Below, in pieces: positions 59,834 to 64,000 of a stretch of DNA of 64,000 nucleotides; position 1 is the stretch's first letter; every line of letters starts with the position of its first letter. The translations under genes and the position numbers were made by a program. A model generated the notes under the pieces. The model worked only from the letters and a program-made list of their open reading frames with translations, searched no databases and had not been told where the DNA came from. This stretch comes from Cytophaga hutchinsonii ATCC 33406 (lineage in GTDB: Bacteria; Bacteroidota; Bacteroidia; Cytophagales; Cytophagaceae): contig NC_008255.1 in assembly GCF_000014145.1 (NCBI RefSeq), positions 2,744,001-2,808,000 on the forward strand, read 5' to 3'.

Positions 59834-61048
59834 CTAAAACATACTCGCCGTTAACAGCTTTATATCCTTATAAGATTCGTTGTATTTTTTAGCCATAATT
59901 GAATTCGTTAAATATCCTTTATAGCTGTAGATGCCGTTCATAAACCATTCTTTGTGGTGAATCATCTCTTCGACTCCGCCAGCTTCTGCAATCTGTAACA
60001 GGATCGGTGCAAAAATATTACTTAGTGAAATAGTAGCAGTACGCGCCACGCGCGACGGTATATTCGGCACACAATAATGGATCACATCATACTTTCTGTA
60101 AATAGGACTGATGTGATTCGTGATCTGAGACGTTTCAAAACATCCTCCCTGATCAATACTTACATCCACCACAATCGAGTTAGGTTTCATTTCTGTTACC
60201 ATTTCATCTGTTACCAGACATGACGTACCTTCTTCGGCACGCAGCGAACCGATTACAACATCGGCCTCGCGTAATTCTTTCCGTAGATTTACCGTATCAA
60301 TTACTGAGGTATACAATTGCATACCCAGGTTTAATTTTATGCGTCGTAAGCGATATAAATGACTGTCGAATACTTTTACCTCCGCACCCAATCCAATAGC
60401 CGTACGGGCAGCGTATTCGGCCACTGTTCCGGCACCTAAGATCAGTACTTTTGTTGAAGGCACACCGGTTACGCCACCTAATATTACCCCCATACCGTTT
60501 TTAGAGATCAGGTATTCGGCAGCAATCTGCATAACAGCGCTTCCGGCAATTTCACTCATGGATTTTACAACCGGCTTTCCCCCTGCCTTGTCTTCAATAA
60601 ATTCATAGGCAAGGCCGGTGATACGTTTTTTATTAATCTCTGTAATATAACCCGGATCAAGCGTAGACATCTGAAGGGCTGAGATCAGGGTCTTGCCCGG
60701 TTTCATATAACCGATTTCTTCTGTTGTTGGCGGATCTACTTTCAACACAATTTCCGAATCAAAAACTTCTTTTTTCGAATACACAATTTTCGCACCGGCT
60801 TCACTGTATTCCCGGTCTGAAAATTTCGCGTTCAAACCTGCACCTGTTTCTACCTGAACAATATGCCCGTTGTTTACAATCAACGCTACCGCTTCAGGGG
60901 TTAAACATACTCTGTTTTCAATGCCTTCTAACTCTTTAGGTATGCCGATACACAGCTGTGGATGTTGCTTGCGCACTTTCATCAGCTGTTCTTTCGGATA
61001 TAAAATCTGTTCTTTTACCAATACGCCTAATTCAGACTTTGTTTTCAT
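59834..61048 (-). CDS. ald: Alanine dehydrogenase
   Basis: Reversible NAD-dependent deamination of L-alanine to pyruvate and ammonia. The N-terminal substrate domain has IGIPKELEGIENRVCLTPEA and GAGLNAKFSDREY. The Rossmann part has VLILGAGTVAEYAARTAIGL near 212-230 with VKVFDSHLYRLRRIK. Catalytic Lys and His positions fall in RVCLTPEAV and the SIDQGGCFETSQI segment. An N-terminal extension of about 28 residues precedes the usual start. It could also be a saccharopine-type relative, but the alanine dehydrogenase match is stronger. Confidence 0.88.
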   Translation of the reverse strand: MKTKSELGVLVKEQILYPKEQLMKVRKQHPQLCIGIPKELEGIENRVCLTPEAVALIVNNGHIVQVETGAGLNAKFSDREYSEAGAKIVYSKKEVFDSEIVLKVDPPTTEEIGYMKPGKTLISALQMSTLDPGYITEINKKRITGLAYEFIEDKAGGKPVVKSMSEIAGSAVMQIAAEYLISKNGMGVILGGVTGVPSTKVLILGAGTVAEYAARTAIGLGAEVKVFDSHLYRLRRIKLNLGMQLYTSVIDTVNLRKELREADVVIGSLRAEEGTSCLVTDEMVTEMKPNSIVVDVSIDQGGCFETSQITNHISPIYRKYDVIHYCVPNIPSRVARTATISLSNIFAPILLQIAEAGGVEEMIHHKEWFMNGIYSYKGYLTNSIMAKKYNESYKDIKLLTASMF

Positions 61049-61081
61049 GACGTGATATCTTCCGTTATAGTACTCGTTGAT

Positions 61082-61546
61082 TTAGCTATGAGTGGTATTC
61101 ACACGGGTAACTGTATATGCCCGGGCCTGTTCATTGAGTATATGAATTGTGATTTTTAAATAGGTATCAGGAAGCAGCGATGGTATACGAGACGACCATT
61201 CTATAAAACACATATTTCCTGAATAGAAATAATCTTCACAGCCGATTTCATATGCTTCACGCTCTGAATTGATTCTGTAAAAATCAAAATGATAATATAT
61301 TTTTCCGCTGTTTGAACGGTATTCATTCACGATAGAAAAAGTAGGGCTTTGCACTGGTTCGATGAAACCGAAATATGCACCGCATTGACGTACAAAAGTT
61401 GTTTTACCGGCTCCCATCTCTCCTTCCAGCACCCATACTTCTTCACCCTGTGCAAAGTCAACCAGTGCACTTAACATGGAAAGTGATTCTTCAGGCGTAT
61501 AGCATTCAAAGCGCATTTGATCGCTGCTAAGTTGAATTTGTGACAT
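61082..61546 (-). CDS. tsaE: tRNA t6A biosynthesis ATPase TsaE
   Basis: 154 residues, the usual size. P-loop GEMGAGKTTFVRQ at 42-54 and the YHFDFYRINSE motif near 95-105 with the Asp/Tyr pair. TsaE is the small ATPase of the TsaB-TsaD-TsaE complex that transfers threonylcarbamoyl to tRNA A37. Its gene is next to coaE, 40 bp downstream. Sua5, which makes the donor, is at 37.3 kb; tsaB and tsaD are not in the window. Confidence 0.93.
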   Translation of the reverse strand: MSQIQLSSDQMRFECYTPEESLSMLSALVDFAQGEEVWVLEGEMGAGKTTFVRQCGAYFGFIEPVQSPTFSIVNEYRSNSGKIYYHFDFYRINSEREAYEIGCEDYFYSGNMCFIEWSSRIPSLLPDTYLKITIHILNEQARAYTVTRVNTTHS

Positions 61547-61586
61547 GCAGGGTTTTTCTTAGCTGAATCTACTAAGAAAAAATGGT

Positions 61587-62183
61587 CTATGAAAGTGCGT
61601 TGCGAATAAATTGTTCGTGCAGATGCAGAACCTGAGGAATGAGTAACTGTTGCTCATCATTTGATATGGTAAAATCTGCCCGGGCGATCTTCTCTTCATC
61701 AGACCACTGGCGGCTCATAATATCAGACACCTGAGCTTCTGTGCGCTGTGGATCGCGTGTCAGCACACGCCTCATGCGCAGTTCCACTGGTGCCGTTACA
61801 ACAATCATTGCATCCAGTTCTTTATCGGTTCCCGCCTCATACAGCAAGGCAGCTTCTTTTAATACATAGGGCGCATGTGCTTGTGCCTGTACCCATTGTT
61901 TAAAATCTTCCCCTACTGGAGGGTGTGTGATGGAATTAAGCAAAGCAGTGGATGACGCATCTTTAAAAGCAACGGAAGCAAGGAATGCCCGGTTTAAAAC
62001 ACCTGTTGCAAAAACTTCTTCGCCAAAGGATTTTATTAAAGCGGCCCGTATTCCGGGATCATTTTCGGTAAGCCATTTAGCACGGGTATCCGCATCATAT
62101 ACAGGAATGCCTAACAACGAAAAAATACGGCACACAGTTGATTTACCGGTTCCGATACCGCCCGTGATTCCAACTTTATACAT
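61587..62183 (-). CDS. coaE: Dephospho-CoA kinase
   Basis: Phosphorylates the 3' hydroxyl of dephospho-CoA, the last step of CoA synthesis. Walker A GGIGTGKST is at 8-16. The lid/CoA segment follows in VLTRDPQRTEAQVSDIMSRQ, and the Asp of VYDADTRAKWL near 29-33 is family-typical. The length of 198 is normal. The ATG overlaps the last base of the YbbR-like gene, so the two are coupled. Confidence 0.95.
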   Translation of the reverse strand: MYKVGITGGIGTGKSTVCRIFSLLGIPVYDADTRAKWLTENDPGIRAALIKSFGEEVFATGVLNRAFLASVAFKDASSTALLNSITHPPVGEDFKQWVQAQAHAPYVLKEAALLYEAGTDKELDAMIVVTAPVELRMRRVLTRDPQRTEAQVSDIMSRQWSDEEKIARADFTISNDEQQLLIPQVLHLHEQFIRNALS

Positions 62184-62878
62184 CAGTTTGAAAACGGTCT
62201 TTTATGCCTTGTAACATTAAACGATACCTGAACTTTTCGGGCATTATAACTTACCAGTTCATTGTTGGGTTCCGGTATACGGATCTCTTCTTTATACGCT
62301 TCAGAAATATCGGAATCAGAAAGACGGATCAATATTTTATGCTGCATGGTATCAAGGATAGACCCAGGGCCTGTAGCTAAAATATATTCCGGACTGATAA
62401 CAACATTGCCATCAATCTTAAAATCTTCGGCTAAGGAAATATCTTCGCGGTCAAGATATACTTTCAGTTTAACTTTTTTTACTTTATCCAAACCTGTATA
62501 CAAGGTATCAGAAATGAAATAACGGATTTCAAGCTGCGGCAAATGATCTTCCAGGTAAGGCTTCAATTCAGACGAAAGTACATACCTGTATTTTTTTCTT
62601 TTCTGAAGATTGATCTCAATGGGATCAACAAACCAATTCAATTTTAATTTTAACAACTCCCAGCCTTGCCCGTATGCGTGAAAGGCGATTTCAGCTTTGG
62701 TATCGGTGTTTGTCATTAACTGCTGATTGTCGTATTTAAAAATAACAGGATACGTAACATCTGCCAAGTGATCTCTACTCATGGAATTCAACAACCAAAA
62801 CAACATTGTAGCGATCAGGCATACAAACATTACTTTCCAGTCGTATTTTCTCTTAAATAATCTCAATATAGCTTTCAA
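62183..62878 (-). CDS. YbbR-domain (CdaR-like) membrane-anchored protein
   Basis: 231 residues: one N-terminal transmembrane helix (WKVMFVCLIATMLFWLL, about 15-31) and an extracytoplasmic YbbR region with two strand-rich repeats (PVIFKYDNQQLMTNTDTKAE and DGNVVISPEYILATGPGSIL near 135-165). In Firmicutes such proteins regulate the diadenylate cyclase CdaA; in Bacteroidota they sit beside coaE and yajC, and the role is not established. The function label is by domain only. Confidence 0.8.
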   Translation of the reverse strand: MKAILRLFKRKYDWKVMFVCLIATMLFWLLNSMSRDHLADVTYPVIFKYDNQQLMTNTDTKAEIAFHAYGQGWELLKLKLNWFVDPIEINLQKRKKYRYVLSSELKPYLEDHLPQLEIRYFISDTLYTGLDKVKKVKLKVYLDREDISLAEDFKIDGNVVISPEYILATGPGSILDTMQHKILIRLSDSDISEAYKEEIRIPEPNNELVSYNARKVQVSFNVTRHKRPFSN

Positions 62879-62912
62879 TGTATTCGCTGTTTAGAAAAAT
62901 CTGGTTAAAACT

Positions 62913-62956
62913 AAACCTCCAGCGATGTTGGAATAATCCTTTATCGTTGGAGGTTT
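62913..62956 (-). terminator. Hairpin after yajC
   Basis: Arms aaacctccagcga (62913-62925) and tcgttggaggttt (62944-62956), one G-T pair, 16 bp past the yajC stop on the minus strand. T-rich sequence follows. Confidence 0.65.
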
Positions 62957-62971
62957 ATTTATACATGGGTG

Positions 62972-63277
62972 TTATTCAGCTTTTGTAGAAAGGCCCTGAA
63001 CAGCACTTTTTTCAAATTTCATACGAATACGATCTACCAATAAAACAATCGTCCCATCACTTTCGATACTTGCAATTGTTCCGTGTAAACCTCCGATCGT
63101 TTGCACTTTATCGCCGGGTTTTAAGTTTGAGCGGAATGTCTCCTGTTCTTTCGCTTTCTTTTGCTGCGGACGGATCATAAAGAAATAGAATACCGCGATC
63201 ATTACAGCAATAAAACCAAATTGTAAATAGTTATTGCTTCCTTGTGCTTGTAATAAGATTAATTGAACGTTTGACAT
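62972..63277 (-). CDS. yajC: Sec translocon accessory subunit YajC
   Basis: 101 residues with one N-terminal transmembrane helix (FGFIAVMIAVFYFFMI) and the family run RPQQKKAKEQETFRSNLKPG, followed by DKVQTIGGLHGTIASIE and DGTIVLLVDRIRMKFEKSAV. YajC associates with SecDF in the inner membrane. It lies in a minus-strand run with the DUF1573 gene upstream and the YbbR-like and coaE genes downstream, although a hairpin separates it from the latter. Confidence 0.95.
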   Translation of the reverse strand: MSNVQLILLQAQGSNNYLQFGFIAVMIAVFYFFMIRPQQKKAKEQETFRSNLKPGDKVQTIGGLHGTIASIESDGTIVLLVDRIRMKFEKSAVQGLSTKAE

Positions 63278-63318
63278 TGTAATATATATTTGGTTTAAAT
63301 TTTTAAGTATTCAGCAGA

Positions 63319-63804
63319 TTAATTTGCATCCTTTAAGTAAGGGCCTGTGATTTCTTTTTGTTTTCCGATCACATGTCCTTTAATGGTAATGACTGTTGCT
63401 TCCGGATCTGTATTGGCTAACACGGTTACCGTTTTAGTAAAATCTCCCGGACGGCCTTCGCTGTTGAACTGAACAAGGATCTTACCTTCAGCCCCCGGAG
63501 CAATGGTATCTTTCGTCCATTCAGGAGTTGTACAGCCGCAGGATGCTTTCGCATCTCTTACATACAGCGGCTCACTGCCAGTATTCTGGAAAACAAATTC
63601 GTGTTTGGCCATTTCCCCTTCTTTCACATCACCGAAAGCATGTTCCGGTTCTTTAAATGTGATCGCGGTTGTTTTTAATTCCTGTACCAAAGCAGGGCTC
63701 TGCGTAACAGCTGCTTCTTCACTTTTTTTCTCTTCGTTGTTGCTACATGATACTACAGCGAATGCTGCAGACAATAAAAATGCATAGGTCACAATACGTT
63801 TCAT
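63319..63804 (-). CDS. DUF1573-domain lipoprotein
   Basis: From ATG 63804 the signal MKRIVTYAFLLSAAFAVVSC carries a lipobox with Cys20. After a Glu/Lys linker, residues 55-150 form an Ig-like DUF1573 domain: HAFGDVKEGEMAKHEFVFQN, GSEPLYVRDAKASCGCTTPE with the hallmark SCGCT, TIAPGAEGKILVQFNSEG and VTVLANTDPEATVITIKGHV. The role is unknown; these often sit before yajC in Bacteroidota. An earlier Met at 63816 is possible. Confidence 0.88.
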   Translation of the reverse strand: MKRIVTYAFLLSAAFAVVSCSNNEEKKSEEAAVTQSPALVQELKTTAITFKEPEHAFGDVKEGEMAKHEFVFQNTGSEPLYVRDAKASCGCTTPEWTKDTIAPGAEGKILVQFNSEGRPGDFTKTVTVLANTDPEATVITIKGHVIGKQKEITGPYLKDAN

Positions 63805-63872
63805 AGTAGTAATCATTATTTATTTTTTAATACCTCTAAAATAGTTAAAACTTAGCTTAATTGGGCTGTTGA

Positions 63873-64000
63873 TTACAAATTTATACATTCTACCATCATA
63901 GCCATATATTTTTCTGTATTAAGCACACCTCCCTGATCGGGTGTTGTTTGATCACGATTTTCATAAAACGCACTTTCAATTTGATTTTCAACCTGTTGAG
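63873..64000 (-). CDS. C-terminal end of an unidentified gene (partial at right edge)
   Basis: The minus-strand frame reading QQVENQIESAFYENRDQTTP, then DQGGVLNTEKYMAMMVECIN and L, then TAA at 63873-63875, is open to the window edge and has protein-like composition. It is rich in Glu, Gln and Asn with no hydrophobic segment. 42 codons are visible. No family can be assigned from this tail. Confidence 0.5.
   Translation of the reverse strand, partial: QQVENQIESAFYENRDQTTPDQGGVLNTEKYMAMMVECINL

Noticed and set aside
1-64000. tRNA or rRNA genes
   Set aside because: Intergenic regions were read for TTCGANTC-type T loops and conserved rRNA segments; none was found.

Overview
The window looks like chromosomal DNA of a free-living Bacteroidota, most probably a Cytophagales polysaccharide degrader of the Cytophaga hutchinsonii type. 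The reasons are an AT-rich base composition, large secreted proteins ending in type IX secretion (Por secretion) tails, TAnnTTTG-like promoter boxes with little Shine-Dalgarno signal, an OmpA protein with thrombospondin type 3 repeats, an S46 dipeptidyl-peptidase, and MenC for a menaquinone-based chain. The species assignment is inference. No rRNA, tRNA, CRISPR array, prophage or intact insertion sequence was seen.

Layout. 1-1000 holds the N-terminal part of a secreted GH11 xylanase running off the left edge. 1.2-13.3 kb is a mainly minus-strand run of accessory genes: a 38-residue membrane peptide, bestrophin, several secreted or lipid-anchored unknowns, a choloylglycine-hydrolase-type enzyme, a ppGpp-hydrolase-like HD protein, a DsbA-like thioredoxin divergent from an HxlR regulator, NrnA, and a RibD/DHFR-like gene broken by an amber codon. 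13.6-17.9 kb encodes a 1439-residue M6-type metalloprotease with four 93-residue Ig repeats and a sorting tail. 18.0-20.1 kb is the oddest part: a cluster of related imperfect palindromic repeats separating two small minus-strand genes, one of them frameshifted.

20-34.8 kb is mostly housekeeping and metabolism: SucD, RarA, an EamA transporter, a glycine-rich RRM protein, an esterase, a GH13 amylase, a MepB-like protein, GalE, a dehydrogenase, MenC and an orphan ABC ATPase. 35-43.4 kb is centred on NAD: NAD synthetase, then an NrtR-like Nudix regulator, a PRPP synthetase-like protein, a HAD-like protein and nicotinamide phosphoribosyltransferase, with two matching 21-bp palindromes in front of the PRPP gene that are probable NrtR operators. 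Sua5, Lgt and YidD lie between. 43.4-45.1 kb is an AT-rich island with a HigB/HigA-type toxin-antitoxin pair and a frameshifted membrane-protein gene, bounded by inverted copies of a roughly 40-bp sequence.

45-64 kb carries acetyl-CoA synthetase, an Omp85-like outer-membrane protein, the S46 peptidase, a response regulator, an XRE protein, a Bax-inhibitor-1 protein, ValS, the OmpA protein, a second sorting-tail protein, alanine dehydrogenase, and a minus-strand housekeeping run (TsaE, CoaE, YbbR-like, YajC, DUF1573). The secreted enzymes supply sugars and peptides. The NAD salvage genes act together: the PRPP synthetase-like product supplies PRPP for nicotinamide phosphoribosyltransferase and the Nudix regulator would sense the pathway. 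Most transcription units end in clear hairpin terminators.
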